Shown here: one piece after another, positions 44,867 to 58,800 of the stretch
Numbering within the stretch: the first letter of the stretch is position 1
How the letters are laid out: the number at the start of each line of letters is the position of its first letter
Assembly (NCBI RefSeq): GCF_051652165.1
Contig: NZ_JBOFTR010000015.1
Span: forward strand, 208,385 to 272,384
Direction of reading: 5' to 3'
Source of the DNA: Plesiomonas sp051652165
GTDB taxonomy: Bacteria; Pseudomonadota; Gammaproteobacteria; Enterobacterales; CAMTGL01
DNA: 64,000 nt
Position numbers and translations under genes: made by a program
The notes under the pieces: generated by a model
Seen by the model: only the letters and a program-made list of their open reading frames with translations
The model's database searches: none
Told to the model about the DNA's origin: nothing

Positions 44867-44880
44867 TTACGTCAACGTAA
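44867..44880. promoter_or_regulatory. Palindromic operator candidate, proximal
   Basis: TTACGTCAACGTAA has perfect TTACGT/ACGTAA arms. It is exactly 200 bases from the first copy and about 150 bases before phaP. The shape resembles MerR-type operators of acyl-CoA regulons such as LiuR, a likeness recalled and not tested. Confidence 0.5.
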
Positions 44881-45031
44881 AGCTTAAAAAACGCCTAATC
44901 TCTGCCATTATTTTTCAATAAAAGCTTCGTTACTCTGAAATAGAATGCACATATAAATCGAATTACTGTGTGATGCGAAGTGATTTTCACATCATGAACA
45001 GAAGTGCGTTATTCACAAGGAGCTGAGAAAT

Positions 45032-45388
45032 ATGAGTACGGAAATTTTTAAAACTTTTGCCGATCAAGCACAGAACTTTTATGCACCGGTATACAAATAC
45101 AACCAACTGTTCACCAGCAGCCTAGAGCAAATCAACAAGCTGCAACTGGCTGCAGCGAAAACCTACTCAGAGCTGAGCCTTGAGCAGATCAAAGCTGTTA
45201 GCGATATCAAAGACCCACAATCTCTGGTTGCGTTTGGCAACAAACAACTGGAAATGGTGAACAAACTGTCTAAACAAATGCTCGATGACACCCAAAAGCT
45301 GACCTCAATGAGTGAAGGCTTCAAAAAAGAGCTGGAAACCCTGAGCAAAGATAACTTGGCTAACCTGCAAGTTAACAACGCAAAATAA
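45032..45388 (+). CDS. phaP: Phasin PhaP
   Basis: Phasins coat polyhydroxyalkanoate granules and control their size. The 118-residue protein is almost wholly amphipathic helix with regular hydrophobic spacing. It follows the Aeromonas-type pattern (FADQAQNFYAPVYKYNQLF, then LEQINKLQLAAAKTYSEL, and LSKQMLDDTQKLTSM). No signal peptide. AAGGAG lies nine bases before the ATG. phaC follows 64 bases later, so one operon is likely. The pair sits between purD and hupA. Confidence 0.94.
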   Translation: MSTEIFKTFADQAQNFYAPVYKYNQLFTSSLEQINKLQLAAAKTYSELSLEQIKAVSDIKDPQSLVAFGNKQLEMVNKLSKQMLDDTQKLTSMSEGFKKELETLSKDNLANLQVNNAK

Positions 45389-45452
45389 ACCGGCAACCCG
45401 ACACGCCTACGGGCGTGTCATTCTTTGATGATGGTGTTACAGGGAGAAAGCC

Positions 45453-47312
45453 ATGGCTTCTGCAAATCAGTTCAACGACGCGCTGGATGCGCTGGCTGAT
45501 CTGAACCGTAAGCTGGTTGAGCTGTACCTGTCGCGTTCCACGGCTCAAGGTCCGCTCAATCAGGTATTGATGCAGACCAACATGAACGATGCAAATCGCT
45601 TCTTTGAGCATGCACTTGAACAGCCTAACTCGCTTTTAGAGCAGCAAATCAAGTGGTGGCAGCAACAACTTCAACTTTCACAACATGCCGTATTACGCAT
45701 GTTCGGTCAGCCAAGTGAACCTGTGATTACTCCCGATCGGAGTGATCGCCGCTTTACCTCCGATGAATGGCAGCAAAACGTGATGTTTGATTACCTCAAA
45801 CAATCCTACCTGCTGACCACTAAAAATATTCTCGATAGCATCAATCAGCTTGAAACGCTTGATGAAGAGACCCGTAAACGGCTTGAGTTTTTCACTCGCC
45901 AATACTTATCGGCGGCCTCACCAAGCAACTATTTACTGAGTAATCCTGAGCTATTAAAAGCCACCATTGACGATAACGGCCAAAATCTGGTCAAAGGGAT
46001 GACCCTGTTCGTTGAGGATATGGAAAAAAGCGCAGACACACTCAATATTCGAATGACCGATCAAAGCTCATTCCGACCGGGCGAAAACATTGCCGTTACC
46101 CCAGGTAAAGTTATTTTCCGCAACGCCCTGTTTGAGCTGATTCAATACACCCCAACCACCAGCGAGGTTCTGCAAAGACCGCTGCTGATTGTGCCGCCGT
46201 TTATCAATAAATACTATATTCTGGATCTGCAAGCCCAGAACTCATTTGTACGCTGGGCCGTTGCACAGGGCCACACCGTATTTATGATGTCATGGGTTAA
46301 CGCGACCCCTGAACATAACCAAATTAACTTTGAAGATTATGTTGTCGATGGCGTACTAGCTGCACTTGATGCCATTGAAATCGCTACCGGTGAAAAAGAG
46401 GTCAACGGGATAGGTTACTGCATCGGCGGAACGCTGCTCAGTATCACCATGGCCTATCTAGCAACCCGTCGGATGAAGCAACGTATCCGAACCGGTACGC
46501 TGTTTACTACACTGCTTGATTTTGCCAAACCCGGTGATATCGGTGTATTCATCAATGAAGAGTCTGTCTCTGCATTGGAAACACAAAACCAAATCAAAGG
46601 CTATATGGATGGCCGCCAAATTGCTGCCTCTTTTAGCTTGCTGCGTGAAAATTCCCTGTACTGGAACTACTTTGTCGACAATTACCTAAAAGGTAAAAGT
46701 CCGATGGCGTTTGATCTTCTGTACTGGAATTGTGATAGCACTAACGTTCCGGGTGCCTGCCACAGCTTCCTGCTGCGTGAATGCTACCTTGAGAACAAAC
46801 TGATCACCCCAGGTGGGATCTCTATCAGAGGCACAGCCATTGATTTGAATAAAATCAAGTTGCCGCTGTATTTCCTTTCCGCTGCCGAAGATCATATCGC
46901 TTTGTGGGATGCGACCTACGATGGCGCGAAAACTATCGGCAAAGATAATAACCACGTGACCTTTGTGCTGGGTGAATCCGGCCATATTGCCGGTGTTGTC
47001 AATCCACCGGAAAAAGGGAAATATGGTTATTGGGTCAACAGTGATACCAGCTTCTTCCCAAGTGAACATCAAGCCTGGCTCAATGCGGCTGAACACCACA
47101 AAGGATCATGGTGGACACATTGGCAGCAATGGATTGTCAGCCATATTCCGGAAGGCTCAAAATCGGTGGCAGCACGTGAACCTGTCGCACGTGATAACCA
47201 ACCACTGCTAGGTGATGCTCCTGGGGAATATGTCAAAGTGCGGATCAGTGATATTGACTTGCTCTGGAAAGAGGTTATTGACCCGACCCCAGCAGACATT
47301 CATGTAGCATAA
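45453..47312 (+). CDS. phaC: Class I polyhydroxyalkanoate synthase PhaC
   Basis: PhaC polymerises (R)-3-hydroxyacyl-CoA on cytosolic granules. The 619-residue protein has the helical N-terminal domain, then an alpha/beta-hydrolase domain. The lipase-like box GYCIGG holds nucleophile Cys323, with Asp480 (SAAEDHIALW) and His511 (GESGHIAG) completing the triad. VPPFINKYYILDL and the Trp-rich region near residues 400-425 are also typical. Length fits class I with no separate PhaE or PhaR. No phaA, phaB or phaJ is nearby, so monomer must come from elsewhere. GGGAG lies upstream of the ATG. Confidence 0.97.
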   Translation: MASANQFNDALDALADLNRKLVELYLSRSTAQGPLNQVLMQTNMNDANRFFEHALEQPNSLLEQQIKWWQQQLQLSQHAVLRMFGQPSEPVITPDRSDRRFTSDEWQQNVMFDYLKQSYLLTTKNILDSINQLETLDEETRKRLEFFTRQYLSAASPSNYLLSNPELLKATIDDNGQNLVKGMTLFVEDMEKSADTLNIRMTDQSSFRPGENIAVTPGKVIFRNALFELIQYTPTTSEVLQRPLLIVPPFINKYYILDLQAQNSFVRWAVAQGHTVFMMSWVNATPEHNQINFEDYVVDGVLAALDAIEIATGEKEVNGIGYCIGGTLLSITMAYLATRRMKQRIRTGTLFTTLLDFAKPGDIGVFINEESVSALETQNQIKGYMDGRQIAASFSLLRENSLYWNYFVDNYLKGKSPMAFDLLYWNCDSTNVPGACHSFLLRECYLENKLITPGGISIRGTAIDLNKIKLPLYFLSAAEDHIALWDATYDGAKTIGKDNNHVTFVLGESGHIAGVVNPPEKGKYGYWVNSDTSFFPSEHQAWLNAAEHHKGSWWTHWQQWIVSHIPEGSKSVAAREPVARDNQPLLGDAPGEYVKVRISDIDLLWKEVIDPTPADIHVA

Positions 47313-47367
47313 GCGTTTCTCTTGGTTTGCACACTACACCGTTCATTGCGTTGATGGGCAACACGAC

Positions 47368-47403
47368 AAAAAAACGGGGTGTCATTTGACACCCCGTTTT
47401 TTA
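47368..47403. terminator. Bidirectional terminator between phaC and hupA
   Basis: AAAACGGGGTGTC and GACACCCCGTTTT form a perfect stem with a four-base loop, with A residues before and T residues after. It serves both convergent genes. Confidence 0.92.
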
Positions 47404-47419
47404 TTACTACGGTCACTCA

Positions 47420-47692
47420 TTATTTCACAGAGTCTTTCAGTGCTTTACCTGCAACAAACGCGGGTACATTAGCCTCTGCAATTTGGATCTCTTTACCCGT
47501 TTGTGGGTTACGGCCTGTACGCGCTGCACGGTGGTTCACTTTAAACGTACCGAAACCGACCAGCTGCACTGGATCACCCTCTTTTAGTGATTCAGTAATT
47601 GCAGTCAGCGTAGATTCTAGTGCTGCTTTCGCCTGTGCTTTAGACAGATCCGCTTTCTCTGCAATAGCATCGATCAGTTGAGTCTTGTTCAT
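47420..47692 (-). CDS. hupA: DNA-binding protein HU-alpha
   Basis: HU is a histone-like dimer that bends DNA and organises the nucleoid. The 90-residue protein begins MNKTQLIDAIAEKADLSKAQ, has GFGTFKVNHRAARTGRNPQTG (here noted by its core GFGTFKV and RNPQTGKEI) with the intercalating Pro, and ends ALKDSVK. It equals HupA in length. The yjaG-hupA order is that of E. coli. An A/T-rich upstream gap of 212 bases holds its promoter. Confidence 0.97.
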   Translation of the reverse strand: MNKTQLIDAIAEKADLSKAQAKAALESTLTAITESLKEGDPVQLVGFGTFKVNHRAARTGRNPQTGKEIQIAEANVPAFVAGKALKDSVK

Positions 47693-47904
47693 AGGTTGTC
47701 CTTACGTTTTATTTATCACGTTATGAGTAGTCATATAGGTTTCTTTAACCCATCTTGATTACTTCGTTATGACAAGGCAGACAGACACGACCACCTCATC
47801 AACACTCTCTCGCCCCAGTATCCATCAGGCTGATGCAAACCCATCCAACTGTAGAACAATTCCACACAGATAGGGAAGCGACAAACTTGAAATCCGGCGG
47901 TAAA

Positions 47905-48510
47905 TCACGCTTCTCGCGTATTGCTTACCACTTCCAAACCGATATTACTCACTCCGGCCTCACGCAAGTCTGCGCGTAGCCCTTTAATCAGCTCAATATC
48001 GCGCTCTTCACACTCAAGTAGCAGACGATAAATTTCCCATTGCACATCCAATTCAGTCTGAATACTTGGTAGCTCTTTTAGCTCATCTTCCGACATATCA
48101 CGGTCAGCATCATTCATCGCTAACATCGCCACGGTATTGATCGAAATCTGGCTAATGCTCAACGTGAACTCCAGCTCATCACCGCTCAATGCCGAGTGCA
48201 ATAGATCACTCAGTGCCACACAAGCATCAATGGCTGGGTATACACCATACATGTCAAAATCATCAGCAACGGGGATCTGCTCTTCAAATTTCTCAAGCTG
48301 ATTCTCAAAATTAACTTTTGCCCCTTTGACGGTCAGCAGTTCCCATGACAAGTCTAAAATCGTGCGATAAAGATGGGGTTGACCAAATCCGGTCGCCAGC
48401 GAGAAAGCTTGGTAGTTGGGATACATCCGCTCACACAGGCATACCATAAAAGTCTGTAGCTGCCACGGTGCAAACCGTTCTAGTCGTTTATGAATTGGAT
48501 TACGTAACAT
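47905..48510 (-). CDS. yjaG: YjaG family protein (DUF416)
   Basis: This helical protein has no established function. The 201-residue sequence is close to E. coli YjaG: FMVCLCERMYPNYQAFS, NQLEKFEEQIPVADDFD, YGVYPAIDACVALSDLLHS and CEERDIELIKGLRADLREAG. It is acidic and lacks signal or membrane segments. I chose the ATG at 48510, with GAGG seven bases upstream; an ATG at 48516 sits on that site. Its neighbours hupA and hemE are the same as in E. coli, apart from nfi, which is absent. Confidence 0.92.
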   Translation of the reverse strand: MLRNPIHKRLERFAPWQLQTFMVCLCERMYPNYQAFSLATGFGQPHLYRTILDLSWELLTVKGAKVNFENQLEKFEEQIPVADDFDMYGVYPAIDACVALSDLLHSALSGDELEFTLSISQISINTVAMLAMNDADRDMSEDELKELPSIQTELDVQWEIYRLLLECEERDIELIKGLRADLREAGVSNIGLEVVSNTREA

Positions 48511-48691
48511 ACCCATACCTCTTGCTGCGTCTGCCGTGGAGTGTAACTGATCTTAGGGAATAACCAATAGGTATAAGCTAAAATCACCCTACAGATTGCT
48601 CTGATTTCCAACAATTTAGGTAATTTATCGCGTTCAATTGTGTAAACCCACCAGAGAGCAGCATACCGGTCTTTGACTCTGTTTTGGTCGT

Positions 48692-49756
48692 TTATCGATG
48701 GTATGCACCTGATAACTCATGCACCGCCTCAACAAACACACCCGCATGCTCAGGATCAACATCAGGATGAATACCGTGGCCTAAGTTGAACACGTGGCCA
48801 TGACCTTGCCCATACCCTTGTAAAATAGTGGCGACCTCTTCACGAATACGAGCCGCTGGCGCATATAACATTGATGGGTCCATATTGCCTTGCAGCGCAA
48901 CACGCTGACCAATTCGCGCACGAGCATCGGCAATATCGGTCGTCCAATCGATGCCCACGGCATCACAACCCGTATCGGAAATCGCCTCCAACCATTGGCC
49001 ACCACCTTTGGTAAAGAGCGTTACTGGAACACGGCGGCCTTCATTTTCACGAATCAAACCATCCACAATTTTATGCATATACTGTAACGAAAAATCGCGA
49101 TAATCACGGCCCGTCAGCGCACCACCCCAAGTATCAAATACCATTACAGATTGTGCGCCCGCGCGAATTTGGGCATTCAGATAATTGATCACGCTGTCTG
49201 CCAACTTATCCAGCAGCAAATGCAGGGTCTGCGGCTCGGCATACATCATTTTCTTAATTTTGGTAAATGCCTTGCTGCTACCACCTTCAACCATGTACGT
49301 CGCCAGTGTCCATGGGCTGCCGGAAAAACCGATCAGAGGAACTGCCCCCTCTAAGCCTTTACGGATGGTACGCACAGCATCCATCACATACCCAAGTTCC
49401 ATTTCCGGATCAGGGTTCCCTATCTTCTCAACATCAGCCCGACAACGGATCGGATGATGAAAACGTGGGCCTTCGCCGGTTTCAAAATGCAGACCTAAGC
49501 CCATCGCATCGGGAATGGTCAGAATATCAGAGAACAAAATCGCCGCATCCAGTGCAAAACGGCGCAGCGGTTGCAAAGTCACCTCGCACGCTAATTCCGG
49601 ATTTTTGCACAGTGACATAAAATCACCGGCCTCAGCGCGGGTTGCACGATACTCAGGAAGATAACGTCCGGCCTGACGCATCATCCATACTGGTGTGACA
49701 TCGACCGGCTGACGCAGCAACGCACGTAAATAGCGATCATTTTTTAACTCGGTCAT
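48692..49756 (-). CDS. hemE: Uroporphyrinogen decarboxylase HemE
   Basis: HemE removes four carboxyl groups from uroporphyrinogen III to give coproporphyrinogen III in haem synthesis. The signature PVWMMRQAGRYLPEYR lies at residues 21-36, with FSDILTIPDAMG and GFSGSPWTLATYM further on. The 354-residue length equals E. coli. It follows nudC by 81 bases on the same strand, so co-transcription is likely. Confidence 0.98.
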   Translation of the reverse strand: MTELKNDRYLRALLRQPVDVTPVWMMRQAGRYLPEYRATRAEAGDFMSLCKNPELACEVTLQPLRRFALDAAILFSDILTIPDAMGLGLHFETGEGPRFHHPIRCRADVEKIGNPDPEMELGYVMDAVRTIRKGLEGAVPLIGFSGSPWTLATYMVEGGSSKAFTKIKKMMYAEPQTLHLLLDKLADSVINYLNAQIRAGAQSVMVFDTWGGALTGRDYRDFSLQYMHKIVDGLIRENEGRRVPVTLFTKGGGQWLEAISDTGCDAVGIDWTTDIADARARIGQRVALQGNMDPSMLYAPAARIREEVATILQGYGQGHGHVFNLGHGIHPDVDPEHAGVFVEAVHELSGAYHR

Positions 49757-49837
49757 GCAGTGATCCTCGGTTCATCCGCCAAGTAGAAGTGCCCGATTGT
49801 ACCACCTCCCCCAGTAGGAACGATTCCCTCATAAGGT

Positions 49838-50650
49838 TTAATCTTGTGCCGAATTCGGCTCTACAGCGTGATCTGCCGCACATAATAATAACGTTTGATC
49901 GATCAGCTCACGGGCCACCGTCCCTGCTGGTGGCAATAGTGGAAGTTGTTCAGCACTGAACCAGCTCGCATCAACCAGCTCAGTCGAATCAATGCACAGC
50001 TCTCCATCAGCGTAATCAGCAAAAAATGCCATCATCAGTGAATGGGGAAATGGCCACGGCTGTGACTTCACATAACGAATATGGCTAATTGCAATGCCGA
50101 CCTCTTCGCGCACCTCCCGCTCAACAGCTTGCTCAAGAGTCTCCCCGACTTCGACAAAACCCGCTAACACGGTGTACATCCTATTTTGATGGCGCAAATG
50201 CTGTGCCAATAAAATCTGTTGATCTTTACGCACCGCCATAATGACACAAGGTGCAATCACTGGATAATCGCACTGCTGACAACCTGTACAACGCACCGAC
50301 CACTCATCCGTTGTTTTAATCATTGGCTGACCGCACTGGCCGCAAAAACGGTGAGTATACAAAAAGTGCGTCAGTTGTACCGCACGCCCAGCCAGTTGAA
50401 ACAGTTCAACCGGATTATCCAGTAGGCTACGCACGGAATGCCACTCGTCAGTAGGTTTCTCTACCCCAATTACCAGCCAAACCGGGCTCCCTTGCCATGT
50501 GCCCAGCCGGTAGTGCTGACCAGAGAGTAAGGCTAAATCCTCTGTCGTACCGTGCGGAATCTGCCCTTCAGGTAGCCATAATTGGCCGTTAAAACAGAGT
50601 AGCCACCAACTGGCAACTGAATTTGACCTTATTTCTCGTTCATTACACAT
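49838..50650 (-). CDS. nudC: NADH pyrophosphatase / RNA deNADding enzyme NudC
   Basis: NudC hydrolyses NAD(H) and removes the NAD cap from RNA. A zinc ribbon with four Cys (FCGQCGQP and CTGCQQC) precedes the Nudix box GFVEVGETLEQAVEREVREE, followed by the SQPWPFPHSLM substrate motif, the hallmark of the NADH subfamily. Length is 270 residues (E. coli 257). The ATG at 50650 lacks a near ribosome-binding site (AAGGAG lies 16 bases away), so the start could differ slightly. It is divergent from rsd. Confidence 0.96.
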   Translation of the reverse strand: MCNEREIRSNSVASWWLLCFNGQLWLPEGQIPHGTTEDLALLSGQHYRLGTWQGSPVWLVIGVEKPTDEWHSVRSLLDNPVELFQLAGRAVQLTHFLYTHRFCGQCGQPMIKTTDEWSVRCTGCQQCDYPVIAPCVIMAVRKDQQILLAQHLRHQNRMYTVLAGFVEVGETLEQAVEREVREEVGIAISHIRYVKSQPWPFPHSLMMAFFADYADGELCIDSTELVDASWFSAEQLPLLPPAGTVARELIDQTLLLCAADHAVEPNSAQD

Positions 50651-50773
50651 AAATTGTTCTATTGCACTCCTTGCAGCTACGCTAATTTACTGGCATCTTT
50701 TATAACAAGCCTGTCACAATTTCATTCTAGACAGGTACACATGCAACTTTAAAAGTATCTGCGGAGAAAGACC

Positions 50774-51256
50774 ATGCTCACCCCTCTAGAGAGCCACCCT
50801 GCGCCTGTCAGGGTTAATACAAAAATTATCGATCTTTGGTTGGCAGAACGTAAAGCCTTATTGATTGACTACTGCCGTCTTGCAGGTTTGCCACCGTTTC
50901 AACACGAAAAGCAGTATTTACCGACTGCCGCATCAATCTCTTTATTTTGTGCACGTTTAGTCGATTATCTCTCAGCTGGGCATTTTGAAATTTATGATCG
51001 CATCATGTCAGAAGCTGAAACCCTACCACACAGCAACATCAGCCACTTACACAGTAAAATTCACCCGTTACTGACTGAAAATACCCAAAGTATTCTTCAT
51101 TTTAATGATCAATATGCAGAAATTAGTGAAGATGCAGAGTGCTTATTGGCCATAGATCAGTATCTCTCTCTTTTAGGTGAACAGCTTGAAGCCCGTTTTG
51201 CACTTGAAGATAAACTGATTAAAAGTGTCGTACTCAGTACCGGGCAAAGTTTTTAA
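50774..51256 (+). CDS. rsd: Anti-sigma-70 factor Rsd
   Basis: Rsd binds sigma-70 region 4 in stationary phase and shifts polymerase to other sigma factors. The 160-residue helical protein keeps LVDYLSAGHFEIYDRI, GEQLEARFALEDKLI and an N-terminal WLAERKALLIDY, matching Rsd (158 residues in E. coli) more than the AlgQ group. GGAGA precedes the ATG. In E. coli thiCEFSGH lies between rpoC and rsd; here it is missing and rsd faces rpoC directly. Confidence 0.94.
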   Translation: MLTPLESHPAPVRVNTKIIDLWLAERKALLIDYCRLAGLPPFQHEKQYLPTAASISLFCARLVDYLSAGHFEIYDRIMSEAETLPHSNISHLHSKIHPLLTENTQSILHFNDQYAEISEDAECLLAIDQYLSLLGEQLEARFALEDKLIKSVVLSTGQSF

Positions 51257-51567
51257 TGCCTCTTTTTGTGTAAAAATAGTGTATTGATTTTAAAAAATAA
51301 TAATTCAAAACAGATCATGAATAGGAAAGTAACAAGTAAGGTATTGGTAGGCGGGCAGGAGAAGGAGTGCCTGAGTGAGCATACGCAGACGTGTTGTAAC
51401 AAAATTCGTTATCAGATTACCTATAAAAAGGGCATCTTAAAAGATACCCTTTTTGTTACTGCAATGTTCATCACCGCAATACTGACCAGATTGCTGGCCA
51501 CAGTAAGTTATTCGGTATGAAATACCGTATCAGCGTATTGGCTAATACGGCAGTTCATTAGCAATGA
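51257..51567. other. Gap between convergent rsd and rpoC
   Basis: This 311-base gap contains the shared terminator at 51424-51454. An open frame through it carries no ribosome-binding site or recognisable product. Nothing else is seen. Confidence 0.6.
51424..51454. terminator. Terminator of rplKAJL-rpoBC, probably bidirectional
   Basis: AAAAAGGG-C-ATCTT and AAGAT-A-CCCTTTTT pair with one mismatch around a short A/T loop. It is followed by T on both strands. It lies 114 bases past the rpoC stop and also ends rsd. Confidence 0.9.
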
Positions 51568-55785
<4,218 letters not shown>

Positions 55786-55881
55786 GGATTGGCTCCCGTC
55801 GGAGTTAAACCAGTGGAGCGCGGCGACGCCACGCTCCTATTTCCTGCTGCGATCTAATGTGAACCGCTATCGATACAAAGA

Positions 55882-58800
55882 CTATTCGTCTTCCAATTCG
55901 ATATTGATACCCAGAGAGCGGATCTCTTTCAACAATACGTTGAACGACTCTGGCATACCTGGTTCCATACGATGATCACCATCCACGATGTTCTTATACA
56001 TCTTGGTACGGCCATTCACGTCATCAGACTTAACAGTGAGCATTTCTTGCAGTGTATACGCAGCACCGTATGCTTCTAGCGCCCACACTTCCATCTCACC
56101 GAAACGCTGACCACCGAACTGAGCCTTACCACCCAGCGGCTGCTGAGTAACCAAGCTGTACGAACCGGTAGAACGCGCATGCATTTTGTCATCGACTAAG
56201 TGGTTCAGTTTTAGCATATACATGTAACCTACGGTTACTGGACGCTCAAACTTCTCACCGGTACGGCCATCAAACAGTGTAATTTGACCAGAGCGTGGTA
56301 AACCACCTAACTCCAACAAGTCTTTAATTTCAGACTCTTTTGCACCGTCAAAGACTGGTGTTGCCAATGGCATACCTTTGCGCAGGTTCTCAGCTAAACG
56401 TAAGACTTCGTCATCACTGAAAGTACTCATATCGACTTTCTGACGAATATCGCTGCCCAGATCATACGCTTTTTGGATGAACTCACGCAGTTTAGCAACT
56501 TCTTGCTGCTGCTTGATCATCGCGTTGATCTTCTCGCCAATGCCCTTCGCAGCCATGCCCAGATGTGTTTCCAGAATCTGGCCAATGTTCATACGCGATG
56601 GAACACCCAGCGGGTTCAGTACGATATCAACCGGTACACCGTTTTCATCGTGTGGCATGTCTTCAATAGGGTTAATCTTAGAGATAACACCCTTGTTACC
56701 GTGACGACCTGCCATCTTATCACCCGGTTGGATTTGACGTTTAACCGCCAAATACACTTTCACGATCTTCAGCACGCCTGGTGCTAAATCATCGCCTTGG
56801 GTGATTTTACGACGCTTGCCTTCCAGCTTCTTCTCGAACTCAGCCTTGAGCTCATCGTATTGTTCACTTAACTGCTCAAGTTGATTCTGTTTGTCTTCGT
56901 CATCTAGAGCAAGATCCAACCACTTGTCGCGAGACAATTTAGCCAGCTTCTCCGCTTCCAGACCACCGCCAACCAGCAGATCGTGGATACGCGCAAACAA
57001 ACCTGCTTCGAGGATTTTCAGCTCTTCAGTCAGGTCTTTTTTAACCTGCTTAAGCTGCATCTCTTCGATTTCTAATGCACGCTTGTCTTTATCCACTCCA
57101 TCACGGGTGAAGACTTGAACATCGATAATAGTACCAGATGTTCCGTTAGGTACGCGCAGCGAGGAGTCTTTAACATCCGACGCTTTTTCACCGAAGATTG
57201 CACGCAACAGCTTCTCTTCCGGTGTCAGTTGAGTTTCACCTTTTGGTGTTACTTTACCGACCAGAATGTCTCCACCTTTGACTTCAGCACCGATATACAC
57301 GATACCTGACTCATCGAGCTTAGACAGTGCTGCTTCACCCACGTTAGGGATATCTGCAGTGATCTCTTCAGATCCTAATTTTGTATCACGCGCTACACAT
57401 GCTAGTTCTTGGATGTGAATCGTTGTGAAACGGTCTTCTTGAACAACACGCTCGGAAACCAAGATGGAGTCTTCGAAGTTGTAACCGTTCCATGGCATAA
57501 ATGCCACGCGCATATTCTGACCCAGTGCCAGCTCGCCTAAATCAGTAGACGGACCGTCAGCCAGTACATCACCGCGGTTCACCGGCTCGCCCAGCGCCAC
57601 ACATGGGATCTGGTTGATACAGGTGTTCTGGTTAGAACGGGTGTACTTGGTCAGGTTGTAGATATCAATGCCTGCTTCACCTGGGATGGTCTCGTCTTCG
57701 TTAACTTTGATAACGATACGAGAAGCATCAGCGTACTGAATCAGACCGCCACGCTTGGCCACTACGGTCACACCGGAGTCAACCGCTACAGCGCGTTCCA
57801 TACCGGTACCCACTAGCGGCTTATCAGCACGCAAAGTAGGAACGGCTTGACGTTGCATGTTCGCACCCATCAGGGCACGGTTAGCATCATCATGCTCAAG
57901 GAATGGGATCAATGACGCACCGACAGAAACAACCTGTTGGGTCGAAACGTCCATGTAGTCAACTTGATCTTTGCTGAACAAGCTAGATTCGCCTTTACTA
58001 CGGCAAGTAACCAGTTCTTCTTCAAAACGGCCGTCTTCATCCAGGTTTGAGTTAGCCTGAGCGATAACGTAATTACCCTCTTCAATTGCAGAGAGGTAAT
58101 GAATTTCGTCGGTAACCACACCCTCTTTTACGCGACGATATGGAGTCTCAAGGAAACCATATTCGTTAGTCTGTGCGTAAACAGACAGGGAGTTAATCAG
58201 ACCGATGTTTGGACCTTCTGGCGTTTCGATTGGACATACGCGACCATAATGGGTCGGGTGTACGTCTCGAACTTCGAAGCCTGCACGCTCACGTGTCAGA
58301 CCACCTGGGCCCAGTGCAGAAATACGACGCTTATGCGTGATCTCTGACAATGGGTTGTTCTGATCCATAAACTGAGACAATTGAGAAGAGCCAAAAAACT
58401 CTTTCACTGCCGCAGAAATTGGTTTGGCGTTAATCAGATCCTGTGGCATCAGGGTATCAAGATCGCCTAAAGACAGACGCTCTTTCACCGCACGCTCAAC
58501 ACGGACTAAACCAACACGGAATTGGTTTTCAGCCATTTCACCAACAGAACGGATACGACGGTTGCCCAGGTGATCGATATCATCGACTTCACCTTTACCG
58601 TTACGAATATCAATGAGTTTTTTCATCACTTCAATGATATCGTCGTTGCTCAGGGTACCGGCACCTTCGATCTCGTCACGCAGCAGAGAACGGTTAAACT
58701 TCATCCGGCCTACCGCAGACAAGTCATAGCGGTCAGCAGAGAAGAATAGGTTCTCGAACAACGCTTCGGCAGCATCACGCGTTGGCGGCTCACCAGGGCG

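Larger units (their letters stand above)
44606..45031. other. Gap between purD and phaP with palindromic operators
   Basis: This 426-base A/T-rich gap has no gene. It contains two related palindromes (44667-44680 and 44867-44880), a 10-bp hairpin (44770-44797), and the phaP promoter region. TAGAAT at about 44941 is a possible -10, without a convincing -35. Confidence 0.6.

Noticed and set aside
51266..51520. 84-residue open frame between rsd and rpoC
   Set aside because: It reads through the rpoC terminator and lacks a ribosome-binding site and any recognisable motif.
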